64,000 bases of DNA, taken from assembly GCA_964605655.1 (NCBI GenBank), contig CAZSDK010000020.1, forward strand, positions 7,765 through 71,764, written 5' to 3'. Position 1 is the stretch's first letter. Each line of letters starts with the position of its first letter. The notes beneath the pieces were generated by a model. The model did not search any database. It was not told the DNA's origin and worked only from the letters and a program-made list of their open reading frames with translations. Positions 18,068 through 27,260 of this stretch are shown here, in pieces. The DNA is from JAKLIX01 sp964605655 (lineage in GTDB: Bacteria; Bacteroidota; Bacteroidia; Bacteroidales; CAIXZF01). A program made the position numbers and the translations under genes.

Positions 18068-19561
18068 TTATTTCCCGCCGACCGGCACCGGGCTGCCGAC
18101 GCGCACCATGGCACAACGGAATCCGATATCATCGGTGGATTGTTTTACGTCAAGGAACCTTCTCGATCCGGGGCTCAGCCAGTAAGCACGGTCTTTCCAG
18201 GAACCGCCTTTATAAACCCTGGCACTGTCATTGATCATGGAGGTACTGGAATAATCATACACGTCCTTGGTGGTGTTTTCTTCGGAAGTGTTCAGCCAGT
18301 TCTGATTGTTGATGGAAGAAGCATAATCACCATCCAGGTAGTTGATGTTATCGGCTTTCCTGTAATTCCTGCGGTTCAGACTTTCTTCCACGGTGACATC
18401 GCGCCACACGATACGTCCAAGGCTGTCTTTCTCGGAGATATACCCTTCGGTATCTCTTTGCTGGGTTTTGTAGACATTACCCCTGAAAGGCCTGAAATCA
18501 TCTTCATCTTCAAAAGAAAGAGGTCTGTAGACGTCCATAACCCATTCAGAGACATTGCCTGCCATGTTGTAAAGGCCATAGTCATTGGGCCAGTACGAAA
18601 GCACCGGACCAGGGATATCGGAACCGTCGTTCAGGTTACCGGCAACGCCCATATAGTCGCCACGGCCTCTCATAAAGTTGGCGGTGAAATTGCCATAGAA
18701 TTTATCGTCGGTGGTACGGGTAAAGTTCCCGTTCCAGGGATAATTTCTTCTTTCAACGATACGCTCATACTGTGTGTTCCCGATGAGGCCCAGTGCAGCA
18801 TATTCCCATTCGGCTTCAGTCGGCAGCCGGTAACGGGGAAGAAGGATCCCGTCTTCGATCCTGACGATCCTCTCACCGGTCCCGCTGGGGTTAAGATCTT
18901 CAAGCGGCGATCTGACCAGTCCCTGGTACTGGCCCAACAGATAAGCATCGGTATTGAAATTGTCGGCGCTGGTCTGATCGATGTTCCAGTCAAGGATACC
19001 TTGTTCAATAAGGATCATTTCATTGACACGGTCGGTTCTCCAGGCACAATAGTCACTGGCCTGGTTCCAGTTAACACCTACCACCGGATAATCCCGGTAA
19101 GCCGGATGTCTCAGGTACAGCTCCACCAGAGGTTCGTTGAAAGCCAGGCGGGCACGCCATACCAGTGAGTCAGGCAATGCTTTGCGGTAAACCTCCGGGT
19201 AGTCCATCCCATAGATACGCTTGGTCCAATAAAGGTACTCAAGGTAGTCGAGGTTCCTGACTTCGGTTTCATCCATGTAGAAGGATGAAACAGTGACCCT
19301 CTTGGGGATGTTGTTCCAGCTGTACATCACGTTGTCCTGGGTATTACCCATAACGAAGGTACCTCCTTCAATCAGTACCAATCCGGGGCCGGTGGCCTGG
19401 TCAACAAAATCAGCAACTTCAAAACCACCGTTTTCAGAGTTGTTGTATTCCCAGCCGGTACTGTTGGATACCTCCTGGGAACAGGAAACCAAGGCGAGTG
19501 CCAGTATTCCGAGGGCAACCTGACTCAGGATTTTGATCTTCCTTTTCATATCATTAATCAT
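18068..19561 (-). CDS. gldJ: Gliding motility / T9SS lipoprotein GldJ
   Basis: A 497-residue lipoprotein of the formylglycine-generating-enzyme (SUMF1) fold. GldJ is required for gliding and for stability of T9SS-linked components in Flavobacterium johnsoniae. The signal peptide ends in a lipobox (ALALVSC; Cys27 from this start). The FGE-like domain starts at GPGLVLIEGGTFVMGN and shows SSFYMDETEVRNLDYLEYL, YPVVGVNWNQASDYCAWR, RLPTEAEWEYAALG, GNVSEWVMDVYRP and the terminal GGSWKDRAYWL and GFRCAMVR. GldK is a close relative; I choose GldJ because porU and porV lie next door, as in F. johnsoniae, and no gldL is present. An ATG four codons later (MKRKIK) is an equally good start. sprF is 24 nt upstream in the same operon. 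Confidence 0.88.
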   Translation of the reverse strand: MINDMKRKIKILSQVALGILALALVSCSQEVSNSTGWEYNNSENGGFEVADFVDQATGPGLVLIEGGTFVMGNTQDNVMYSWNNIPKRVTVSSFYMDETEVRNLDYLEYLYWTKRIYGMDYPEVYRKALPDSLVWRARLAFNEPLVELYLRHPAYRDYPVVGVNWNQASDYCAWRTDRVNEMILIEQGILDWNIDQTSADNFNTDAYLLGQYQGLVRSPLEDLNPSGTGERIVRIEDGILLPRYRLPTEAEWEYAALGLIGNTQYERIVERRNYPWNGNFTRTTDDKFYGNFTANFMRGRGDYMGVAGNLNDGSDIPGPVLSYWPNDYGLYNMAGNVSEWVMDVYRPLSFEDEDDFRPFRGNVYKTQQRDTEGYISEKDSLGRIVWRDVTVEESLNRRNYRKADNINYLDGDYASSINNQNWLNTSEENTTKDVYDYSSTSMINDSARVYKGGSWKDRAYWLSPGSRRFLDVKQSTDDIGFRCAMVRVGSPVPVGGK

Positions 19562-19585
19562 TCAAAGGTTCTTAAGACATTCTAA

Positions 19586-20584
19586 CTAAAACGACGGGCA
19601 ATTTATTTTTCTGACCCTGGCTTTTTTCTCCGGGCAGGGGAAAAGCCAGCTGAAAGAGATTTCATGTGCACCGCCGGTGATATTGGTCAGTTTGGATACG
19701 GTCAGGTCATAACTGTACCCAAGCTGGAATGAAGCTTGTTCAAAGCCTGCAAGCAGGATAAAGGCGTCGGCATTGTTGAAATTCTGCCTGAACCACAAAC
19801 CGCCGACAAAAGGATACCGGTTGAAATAGACCCCGTAATTGATCTGCTCAAAGTTTTGCTGGCGCTGGTAGAGGATGTTGGGAGAAAGAGTGGGGTCATA
19901 GAGCTCACGATTGTGCCCGCTTTTTCTTTTCAGATTGATGATACCTCCCATATGACCGGTGATCTTCATGTTCAGCTTGCTGCTGATCTCACTGTAAAAA
20001 CCTTCATTGGGTTGTGTGAGGTGATGGATGGCGACGCCACCGAAAAAGCTCTTTCCATTACTCAGAAGAAATCCGGTCGAAAAGTCGGCAAAACCGATGC
20101 TGAGCTTTGCTGGTCTTTGCTCAGCGGTGTTGTTTACAAAGCCAAATCGCGGGTCTATCATATCAGGGAAAGTAAGCTTGTCCCAGTCAATCTTTCTCTG
20201 CATGTAAGTAGCCTGGAACCCGGTGTTCAGGAACCACTTCCTGTTCAGGGTCAACCTGTAAGAGTAAATTCCGCTTGCTGTATTGGTAGTAAGGGCGCCT
20301 TCACCGGCACGGTCCGACCAGGCAAGGATTCCCACTCCGCCGGAGATCCGGTCCCAGTATTGGTCGTAAGAGGCACTGTAAGTTACATAAGTGCCTGAAA
20401 TGGCAGGCCATTGATTACGGTAATTGAAGCTGAGCCGCGGACATACTTTAGAACCGGCAAGGGCTGGATTCAGGTACAGTGGATTCGCGTAAAATTGCGA
20501 GAAGATGGGATCCTGCGCCTGTACCGGCCGTTCGCTAAGAAACAGCAGTAACATAATGATCAGGCAACTTAGCTTCTTGAACAT
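19586..20584 (-). CDS. PorP/SprF-family outer-membrane protein
   Basis: A 332-residue outer-membrane beta-barrel protein of the family that includes PorP of P. gingivalis and SprF of F. johnsoniae, which help T9SS deliver particular cargo. I take the ATG that gives MFKKLSCLIIMLLLFLSERP; an upstream TTG would add 13 residues before the signal peptide. The family hallmark QDPIFSQFYANPLYLNPALAG follows the signal peptide cleavage region in shorter pieces (DPIFSQFYANPLY, LNPALAG), then NYRNQWPAISGTYVTYSASY. The rest alternates strand-like segments and ends with a basic tail. It is the first gene of the sprF-gldJ pair and diverges from porU. Its cargo is unknown. Confidence 0.9.
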   Translation of the reverse strand: MFKKLSCLIIMLLLFLSERPVQAQDPIFSQFYANPLYLNPALAGSKVCPRLSFNYRNQWPAISGTYVTYSASYDQYWDRISGGVGILAWSDRAGEGALTTNTASGIYSYRLTLNRKWFLNTGFQATYMQRKIDWDKLTFPDMIDPRFGFVNNTAEQRPAKLSIGFADFSTGFLLSNGKSFFGGVAIHHLTQPNEGFYSEISSKLNMKITGHMGGIINLKRKSGHNRELYDPTLSPNILYQRQQNFEQINYGVYFNRYPFVGGLWFRQNFNNADAFILLAGFEQASFQLGYSYDLTVSKLTNITGGAHEISFSWLFPCPEKKARVRKINCPSF

Positions 20585-20930
20585 ATCGAAAAGTAGGATG
20601 TTGATAAATTTTTGAGAATACAATATTACGACATTTTTCGAAAAAAAAACCTTTTACCAAATTTTTAATCGGCGGCACATCCTATGAGTATCCAGTTTAT
20701 ACTCGACCCTCAGCGGAAAGTTACGATGCATCACCATTTTCAAATCATCCGTCCATGTATGTTATGATTTGATGTTTCTGCCTGTCTTTGGCTCTATCGA
20801 AAACTGTTGTAGTGAATAACTTGGAAATCATGGAATTGTTGCGGAAATTTGCAGTGAATATAATAATCAGGGGCGTTGGTTGTTATTATTTAGCTTCCTC
20901 TAAAGCCTTTCATCCCTTAAAAACTGGTAC
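20585..20930. other. Divergent intergenic region between sprF-gldJ and porU-porV
   Basis: This 346-nt spacer must hold promoters for both T9SS operons. It contains an A9 tract near 20640 and several TTG triplets (for example around 20821 and 20879), but I could not place a full TTG/TAnnTTTG pair on either strand. No coding sequence or repeat was seen. Confidence 0.5.
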
Positions 20931-23900
20931 ATGAGTCATAGATGCTCCATTATTACTTTTCTGATATTATGGGTGTTGACTGGATCTGCCTCTCTTTCGG
21001 CACAGGAGGCGGTGAATGCTTCACACCGGGAGATCAGGTGGCTGGGGATCAGGACTTTTGACGACAGCCTCCTGCCTCAAAACAGGTTCTTGTATTTTCA
21101 GGGCGCCACCTTCATTTCCTCTGAATCTCCCTTGCCTTCTTACCAGGAGGTCATCCCCAATCCTTCCGGCAAAATTGCAATATCAGCCGGGCTTACCAAT
21201 ACCCGTTTTGAAGATCTTAACCCCGAAGAACAATCGTTGATCCAAAATCCGGAAGGAATTGGAAAAGAAGTCCTGTTAACCCTGGACCCAGTATATCAGC
21301 AAAAAAAATCGTTTACTAACATCACCTTTTTCCCTTTCAGGAGGGATCCGCTTACAGGCCATCTGCAGCGGCTGCTGAGTTTCGATCTGGAAATCAGCTA
21401 CCAGGATGATCTTGCCGGAGACCTTCCCTCCAGGACCTTTGCATCCCATTCCGTGCTTTCATCCGGTGACTGGTACAAGATGGGAGTGGGTGTCACCGGA
21501 ATCTTCCGCATCACTTACCAGGACCTGGTGTCCTTCGGTCTCAACCCTTCCACATTCGATCCCAGGCAAGTTAGGATCTACGGGAACGGCGGAGGCATGC
21601 TCCCTGAAAAAAATGTTGAATTCCGGTATGACGACCTGGTCGAGAATGCCATCGTGGTGGTTGGTGAAGAGGATGGTACTTTCGACCCCGGTGATTATAT
21701 CCTGTTTTACGGTCAAGCTCCCAATGTCTGGAAATACAACGACATCCTTCAGAAATTCACCCATTATAATCACCTGTATACCAACCTGAATTACTATTTC
21801 CTCACCACCGACCTCGGCCCTGGCAAAAGGGTTTCTGTCATTCCTCAGGTCACAGAACCCTTTACTCACAGGGTTGTCCGTTTCAATGACTATGCCGCCC
21901 ATGACCTTGACCAGAGAAATCTTATAAAATCCGGAAAGGTATGGTACGGTGAAGTCTTTGATATCATCACTACCCAGGATCTTCCAGCCTTCAGCTTCCC
22001 CAACATCGACGGGGACACCCCGCTCAGGATGGATGTGGATTTTGCCGCCCGTGCCAACGTCAACAGCACCATCAAAGTTTATGTGAACAACGGGGAAGCG
22101 ATCAACGCACAGATACCCCCGATATCTCCTCAGTATAACACCGACTATGCCGCGGCTTTTAACACCAGTAAGACTTTTTACCTGAATATCCCGACGGTCA
22201 ATGTCAGGGTGAAATACCTTCCGCCTGCGTCTGATGCCATGGGATGGCTTAATTATGTGGAATTCAATGTGACCCGTTACCTTTCCATGGTAGGGGATCA
22301 GATACCCTTCAGGAATATTACGACCCTTGGTGAAGGGAACATTACCGAGTTTGCCATGGGCAATGCCACCTCCCAGGTCAAAATATGGGATGTCACCAAT
22401 CCTCTGGAACCAGGACTCGTCACGGCTCAATTAACCGGCGACAGCCTGATTTTCCGTTCCCCGACCGACAGCCTGAGGGAATTTATCGCTTTTAACGGAA
22501 ACTCATTCCATACGGTGGCTGCTGCCACTAAAATTCCCAACCAGGACCTTCATGCCACGCCCGAGTACGACATGATCATAGTGGCCCACCCCCTGTTCAT
22601 GTCACAAGCCAATGAACTGGCACAGATTCACCGTGATGAAGGATTAAGTGTGTTCGTGGTGACCCCTTCTCTCATTTATAATGAATTTTCCTCCGGAGCC
22701 CAGGATGTTGGTGCCATCAGGGATTTTGTCCGGTTGCTTTACCTCAATGCCACTCCGGGCCATGAGCCAAAATACCTTTTACTGTTTGGTGACGGATCAT
22801 ACGATTACAAAGGCATCATTAATAACAACACCAATTTTGTCCCTACTTTCCAATCTTCCAGTTCACTAAAACCAACGGATTCCTATGTTACCGATGACTT
22901 TTTCGGATTGATGGACCCCGGGGAAGGAGGGGATGCCTATGGCACTCTGGACCTGGGTGTGGGCAGGTTTCCCGTGAAGACCACCGAGGAAGCGGATTAC
23001 ATTCTGCTCAAGATCAAGCGGTACATGGGATTGATACCGCAAACACAGGGGAATAACTATTCCAACAGTATTCCGCGCCTGGGAGAATGGAGAAACATGG
23101 TTTGTTTTGTAGCCGATGACCAGGATAACAACATGCACCTGGACCAGGCTGAGGATCTCTCGACCTATATTGACACGGCCTTCGATGCTTACAATATCGA
23201 CAAGATCTATTTTGATGCTTATAAGCAGCAGTCCACCCCCGGAGGACAGAGATTTCCGGAAGTGACCGCCGACATCAACAAAAGAATGGCCAAGGGAGCC
23301 CTGATCGTGAATTATACCGGTCATGGCGGGGAAACCGGGTGGGCTCACGAGAGGGTCCTGGAAATCTCAGACATCAACAGCTGGAACAATAGCTGGGACA
23401 TGCCGGTTTTTGTCACCGCCACCTGTGAATTCAGCCGCTTCGATGACCCTGAAAGGACCTCGGCCGGGGAATTTGTCTTCCTTAATCCCGTTGGTGGGGG
23501 TATCTCCCTGTTCACCACCACCCGCCTTTCGTTCTCTTCTTCCAATTTCGCTCTGAACATGAATTTCTATTATCATGTTTTTGATAAGATCGATGGTCGT
23601 CCGCTCAGAATGGGTGAAGTGATCATGAAAGCCAAGACCCCGTCTAACCCCAATATCAGGAATTTCGTGCTCCTGGGAGATCCCGCCCTGGGATTGGTTT
23701 GTCCCAGGTATTCTGTTGCTACTTCTTCGGTGAATGGAAATCCTGTTTCCTCGGTGCCTGATACCATCAGGGCGTTCTCACAGGTGACCATCACAGGATA
23801 CATCCAGGACGATAACGGTTTGAAGATCAATGATTTTAACGGGACTCTCTACCCCACTATTTTTGATAAGCCCATCACCGTCACCACGCTCGGGAACGAC

Positions 23901-24788
23901 GATGAAAGTCCTCCCACCACTTTTTCTCTCCAAAAGAATGTTCTTTACAAGGGTAAAGTCAGTGTCGTCAACGGAGATTTCAGCTTCACCTTCATTGTGC
24001 CCAGGGATATCGCCTATAAATTCGGTGCCGGAAAGATCAGTTATTATGCCCAGAACGGAGTCACTGATGCCCATGGATCCTACGAAAACATCATCATAGG
24101 AGGATCAGAGACCAATTTCGAGGAGGATATTACCGGTCCTGATATACAGGTATTTATGAATGATACCAATTTCAGGTTTGGAGGATTGACCGACCAGAAT
24201 CCGGTGCTGCTTTGTTATGTGTCAGATATTCATGGCATTAACATGGTTGGCAATGGAATTGGTCATGACATTGTTGCCGTTCTGGATGAGGATACGGAGA
24301 ACTCTCTGGTACTGAATGACTATTATGAATCAGACCTGGATTCTTATCAAAGCGGAAGGATACAATATCCGTTTTTCGATTTGTCGGAAGGCTTGCACAC
24401 GCTCAGGGTAAAGGTTTGGGACGTCTATAATAATTCATCGGAAGCTTATACTGAATTTGAGGTGATCTCAAACGGCAGTATGTATATTGACAATCTGATG
24501 AATTATCCGAACCCTTTTATCGACCAGACTTCCTTTGTTTTCAATCATAATCAGCCGGGCACCAACCTTGAGGTGGAGATCCAGATCTTTTCCATGTTGG
24601 GAGAGCAGGTGAAAACTCTGAAATATGATTTGTTTACCGAAGGATACAAAGCGGGCCCCATTCGTTGGGACGGAAGAAGTGCCCAGGGAGGCCGGCTGAA
24701 CCGCGGAATGTATCTTTACAGGCTTACGGTAAGAAATCCCAAAGGGGAGACGGTGGAAAAGAATTCTAAGTTAATAGTGCTGAAATAG
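20931..24788 (+). CDS. porU: T9SS signal peptidase/sortase PorU
   Basis: A 1285-residue outer-membrane-associated cysteine protease of the C25 (gingipain) fold. In T9SS it removes the C-terminal sorting domain of cargo and attaches the cargo to the surface. A signal peptide (ILWVLTGSASLSAQ) is followed by a long N-terminal beta-rich region (SGDWYKMGVGVTGIFRITY). The C25 domain runs from about residue 545 to 930. Catalytic His798 lies in NYTGHGGETGW and catalytic Cys832 in TATCEFSRFDDPE. A C-terminal sorting-like domain (NPFIDQTSFVF to SKLIVLK) is present, as expected, since PorU itself carries a CTD. Size and adjacency to porV rule out an ordinary gingipain. Next to gldJ, as in Flavobacterium. 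Confidence 0.95.
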   Translation: MSHRCSIITFLILWVLTGSASLSAQEAVNASHREIRWLGIRTFDDSLLPQNRFLYFQGATFISSESPLPSYQEVIPNPSGKIAISAGLTNTRFEDLNPEEQSLIQNPEGIGKEVLLTLDPVYQQKKSFTNITFFPFRRDPLTGHLQRLLSFDLEISYQDDLAGDLPSRTFASHSVLSSGDWYKMGVGVTGIFRITYQDLVSFGLNPSTFDPRQVRIYGNGGGMLPEKNVEFRYDDLVENAIVVVGEEDGTFDPGDYILFYGQAPNVWKYNDILQKFTHYNHLYTNLNYYFLTTDLGPGKRVSVIPQVTEPFTHRVVRFNDYAAHDLDQRNLIKSGKVWYGEVFDIITTQDLPAFSFPNIDGDTPLRMDVDFAARANVNSTIKVYVNNGEAINAQIPPISPQYNTDYAAAFNTSKTFYLNIPTVNVRVKYLPPASDAMGWLNYVEFNVTRYLSMVGDQIPFRNITTLGEGNITEFAMGNATSQVKIWDVTNPLEPGLVTAQLTGDSLIFRSPTDSLREFIAFNGNSFHTVAAATKIPNQDLHATPEYDMIIVAHPLFMSQANELAQIHRDEGLSVFVVTPSLIYNEFSSGAQDVGAIRDFVRLLYLNATPGHEPKYLLLFGDGSYDYKGIINNNTNFVPTFQSSSSLKPTDSYVTDDFFGLMDPGEGGDAYGTLDLGVGRFPVKTTEEADYILLKIKRYMGLIPQTQGNNYSNSIPRLGEWRNMVCFVADDQDNNMHLDQAEDLSTYIDTAFDAYNIDKIYFDAYKQQSTPGGQRFPEVTADINKRMAKGALIVNYTGHGGETGWAHERVLEISDINSWNNSWDMPVFVTATCEFSRFDDPERTSAGEFVFLNPVGGGISLFTTTRLSFSSSNFALNMNFYYHVFDKIDGRPLRMGEVIMKAKTPSNPNIRNFVLLGDPALGLVCPRYSVATSSVNGNPVSSVPDTIRAFSQVTITGYIQDDNGLKINDFNGTLYPTIFDKPITVTTLGNDDESPPTTFSLQKNVLYKGKVSVVNGDFSFTFIVPRDIAYKFGAGKISYYAQNGVTDAHGSYENIIIGGSETNFEEDITGPDIQVFMNDTNFRFGGLTDQNPVLLCYVSDIHGINMVGNGIGHDIVAVLDEDTENSLVLNDYYESDLDSYQSGRIQYPFFDLSEGLHTLRVKVWDVYNNSSEAYTEFEVISNGSMYIDNLMNYPNPFIDQTSFVFNHNQPGTNLEVEIQIFSMLGEQVKTLKYDLFTEGYKAGPIRWDGRSAQGGRLNRGMYLYRLTVRNPKGETVEKNSKLIVLK

Positions 24789-24826
24789 AATTTGTTTCAC
24801 AAACAATAAGGATTATAAATAATCGT

Positions 24827-24834
24827 TACCTTTG
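24827..24834 (+). promoter_or_regulatory. Candidate -7 box TACCTTTG upstream of porV
   Basis: A perfect TAnnTTTG match 30 nt before the porV ATG, in the 76-nt gap after porU. No well-spaced -33 TTG was found. It would let porV be transcribed independently of porU, which makes sense because PorV also serves as a shuttle and is usually needed in excess. Confidence 0.55.
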
Positions 24835-24864
24835 CACCACTTTTAAAAACCCAACGCTTTTCTC

Positions 24865-26067
24865 ATGATCATCAGCAATGGTAGACTCCGTTTGGCATTG
24901 ATGCTTATTTTCCTGCCAATGTCCATCCATGTCTTTGCACAGGATAATTCACTGAACACCATAACCACCGCCGTTCCTTTCCTGATGGTGGCACCCGATT
25001 CCAGGGCAGGCGCCCTTGGTGATGCGGGTGTTTCTTCCACTCCCGATGCCAATTCCCTGCATTGGAATCCGGCGAAATTCGCCTTTATCGAAAAGGATAT
25101 GGGTGTATCCATTTCCTACAGCCCCTGGCTTAAGGCCCTGGTCAACGATATTAACCTGGCTTATGTCACCGGGTATAAAAGAATTGATAAAATGTCGGCC
25201 TTTGGCGTATCTCTCCTGTATTTCTCACTGGGAGATATCACTTTCACCGATTACATAGGCGTGGAGACCGGTAACTACCGGCCCAATGAATTCGCGGTGG
25301 ACGGCACCTATTCAAGGAAGTTTACCGATAACCTGTCCATGGCCATTTCAGGAAGGTATATCTACTCCAACCTGACCCTGGGACAGTTTGTCGACGGTCA
25401 GGAGACCCATGCCGGCCAGTCGATCGCCACCGATGTGGCCTTTTATTACCGAAGGCTGTTGAAATTCAAGAACAACATGGACGGGCAGTGGGCTTTCGGT
25501 GCCAATATCTCCAATATCGGCTCGAAAATTTCATACACCTCCAGTACCGAGAGGGATTTTATCCCCACCAACCTCAGGCTGGGACCCTCCCTGACCCTTG
25601 ACCTGGATGATTACAACCGTATCTCCTTTATGGTTGACCTGAGTAAATTGCTGGTCCCCACTCCTCCCGAGTATCTCTTGTCAGAAAATAATACTCCCGT
25701 GCTGGATGCTAACGGAAATCCTGTCATCGCCAGGGGAAAAGACCCCAATGTAGGTATCGTGAAAGGGATGATACAGTCGTTCAACGATGCTCCCGGCGGT
25801 TCCAAGGAAGAATTAAGGGAGATCAATTACTCCGCTGGTGTTGAGTATTGGTATGACAAGCAATTTGCCGTCAGGGGAGGTTATTTCTACGAAAACATGT
25901 ACAAGGGTAACCGCAAGTATTTTACACTGGGTGCCGGATTGAAATATAACGTTTTTGGCCTGGACTTCTCCTACCTCATACCTATGGAACAGCGTAACCC
26001 ACTGGAAAACACCATCCGTTTCTCCCTGCTGTTCGACATGGATGCTTTCAAAGAGCAGAACAACTAA
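24865..26067 (+). CDS. porV: T9SS outer-membrane protein PorV (LptO)
   Basis: A 400-residue FadL-like outer-membrane beta-barrel that collects cargo from the translocon and delivers it to PorU. The signal peptide ends at about residue 25 (MSIHVFAQ). The conserved start TAVPFLMVAPDSRAGALGD, then DANSLHWNPAKFAF, identifies the family. Repeated amphipathic strands follow (AFGVSLLYFSLGDITFTD, GRYIYSNLTLGQF, VRGGYFYENMYKG) and a typical end FSYLIPMEQRNPLENTIRF. It sits 76 nt after porU and its stop shares one base with the ispF start. Confidence 0.95.
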   Translation: MIISNGRLRLALMLIFLPMSIHVFAQDNSLNTITTAVPFLMVAPDSRAGALGDAGVSSTPDANSLHWNPAKFAFIEKDMGVSISYSPWLKALVNDINLAYVTGYKRIDKMSAFGVSLLYFSLGDITFTDYIGVETGNYRPNEFAVDGTYSRKFTDNLSMAISGRYIYSNLTLGQFVDGQETHAGQSIATDVAFYYRRLLKFKNNMDGQWAFGANISNIGSKISYTSSTERDFIPTNLRLGPSLTLDLDDYNRISFMVDLSKLLVPTPPEYLLSENNTPVLDANGNPVIARGKDPNVGIVKGMIQSFNDAPGGSKEELREINYSAGVEYWYDKQFAVRGGYFYENMYKGNRKYFTLGAGLKYNVFGLDFSYLIPMEQRNPLENTIRFSLLFDMDAFKEQNN

Positions 26068-26549
26068 TGTTTCCTTATAGGATAGGCTTTGGCCTTGATG
26101 TCCACCGGCTGGAACCCAACCGGGTTTTCATGCTTGGAGGTATTCAGATCCCGCATGATAAGGGCGCTATAGGCCATTCCGATGCCGACACCCTGATCCA
26201 TGCCGTTTGTGACGCCCTGCTGGGAGCTGCCGACCTGAGGGATATAGGGTTTCATTTCCCTGATTCTTCGGCTTCTTACAAAGGTATCGACAGTAAGATC
26301 CTTCTAAAAGAGGTGGCTGAAAAGGTAGCAGCCTCAGGATTCACCATCGGCAATATCGATGTAACGGTAGTCCTGCAAATACCAAAATTGTCCCCCTACA
26401 TTCCAGAAATGAAAACGGTCCTTGCAGGCATTATGGGCATCCTGCCTGAACAATTGTCCATCAAGGCGAAGACCTCAGAACTTCTGGGCTTTGAAGGAAG
26501 GGAAGAGGGCCTGACAGTGTACGCTGTAGCTCTTCTTCAGAAAAACTGA
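26067..26549 (+). CDS. ispF: 2-C-methyl-D-erythritol 2,4-cyclodiphosphate synthase
   Basis: A 160-residue cytoplasmic enzyme of the non-mevalonate isoprenoid pathway that converts CDP-ME-2-phosphate to MEcPP with release of CMP. Metal and substrate motifs are intact: GFGLDVHRLEP near residue 7 (Asp and His ligands), IGHSDADTLIHAVCDALLGA near 35-55, DIGFHFPDSS, and the C-terminal KAKTSELLGFEGREEGL. The ATG overlaps the porV stop (TAATG), indicating translational coupling with the T9SS operon; no functional link is implied. The gene overlaps the convergent downstream gene by 13 nt. Confidence 0.97.
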   Translation: MFPYRIGFGLDVHRLEPNRVFMLGGIQIPHDKGAIGHSDADTLIHAVCDALLGAADLRDIGFHFPDSSASYKGIDSKILLKEVAEKVAASGFTIGNIDVTVVLQIPKLSPYIPEMKTVLAGIMGILPEQLSIKAKTSELLGFEGREEGLTVYAVALLQKN

Positions 26550-27058
26550 GACACTTCTTTTTTTAGAAATTCGGTGGCGGTAGCCAGAGGGGGTTTTTCT
26601 GTTTTCAGATAATTTTCGAAAATCTTCTGTGCCAGGTCCATGCTTTGAGCCTCCTGTGGCAATTCTGAGGCTGACTGGTTGATGATGCGGATCAATTCTT
26701 CCTTCCCGGTTTTAACCATCTCCCAACTTTTCACCGTGAGATAGACCTGTAGGGAAAGGTTGTGCTCATATTCCTCCCTAATTGCCTGTACCAAAGCAGA
26801 TTGCAGCCTCCTGGCATCCATCTCCGGCTGGTTGACCCTCAGGATCAGGTTGGCGGGAGAGATCCTTTCAAGGAAAAGGACCACCCTCTCATAAGCCTGT
26901 AACCGTATCGGGGTGATGGTGGACCTGTTCTGGTCTCTCCAGGCGGCCTGACGGTTTTTCTGTTCATTATCGAAAAAGAACTTCACGGTAAGGACCATGG
27001 CAGCACCCATGACCAGGGAAGGAAGAATATACTTCAGGATTTCAGCAATATCATTCAT
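26537..27058 (-). CDS. Small membrane-anchored protein of unknown function
   Basis: A 173-residue protein with one N-terminal membrane segment (ILPSLVMGAAMVLTVKFFF, residues about 12-30) and a cytoplasmic helical domain. Recognisable segments are ITPIRLQAYERVVLFLERIS, NLILRV and EYEHNLSLQVYLTVKSWEMV. I recognise this as a conserved Bacteroidota-type uncharacterised protein, probably the DUF7935 family, but cannot assign a function. It is a single gene, convergent with and overlapping ispF by 13 nt, and divergent from the aminotransferase gene. Confidence 0.75.
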   Translation of the reverse strand: MNDIAEILKYILPSLVMGAAMVLTVKFFFDNEQKNRQAAWRDQNRSTITPIRLQAYERVVLFLERISPANLILRVNQPEMDARRLQSALVQAIREEYEHNLSLQVYLTVKSWEMVKTGKEELIRIINQSASELPQEAQSMDLAQKIFENYLKTEKPPLATATEFLKKEVSQFF

Positions 27059-27140
27059 GGCAACAAGAGATTTCCAATACGCAAATTTCTGATTATTTAT
27101 TCATTGTATTGTTAAGATGTTAACAGTTTTGAAAAATTTG

Positions 27141-27148
27141 TACCTTTG
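27141..27148 (+). promoter_or_regulatory. Candidate -7 box TACCTTTG for the aminotransferase gene
   Basis: A perfect TAnnTTTG match, 112 nt before the start codon. The resulting leader would be about 105 nt, much longer than the leaders of other genes here. A well-spaced -33 TTG was not found. Confidence 0.5.
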
Positions 27149-27260
27149 TTCTTTGATCTGCAACAATCTCTGAGTTTCCCCCGGTAAGTGAATGAATGAC
27201 TTTCCGGGATGAGACCAGAGGTTTTCGTTTTGGTGAAACTCTTAAACTATCTTAACTACT
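27149..27260 (+). promoter_or_regulatory. Structured 5' leader of the aminotransferase gene
   Basis: The leader can form a nested hairpin: outer stem CTCTG (27168-27172) with CAGAG (27216-27220), inner stem CCCGGTAAG (27180-27188) with CTTTCCGGG (27200-27208; one mismatch) around an 11-nt loop. A competing 7-bp pairing joins GAGTTTC (27172-27178) to GAAACTC (27235-27241), which would partly disrupt the outer stem. This looks like a cis-regulatory leader but I recognise no known riboswitch class, and the pairings were found by eye only. Confidence 0.4.

Noticed and set aside
18038..19168. Open frame of 376 codons on the plus strand across gldJ
   Set aside because: Antisense to the conserved FGE-like domain, and it begins inside the gldJ terminator region.
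18068..19561. GldK rather than GldJ
   Set aside because: GldK is normally followed by gldL, gldM and gldN, which are absent, while porU and porV are adjacent as for gldJ.
20931..24788. Gingipain-type secreted protease
   Set aside because: Although it has a C25 domain, the long N-terminal region, the porV neighbour and gldJ context identify PorU.
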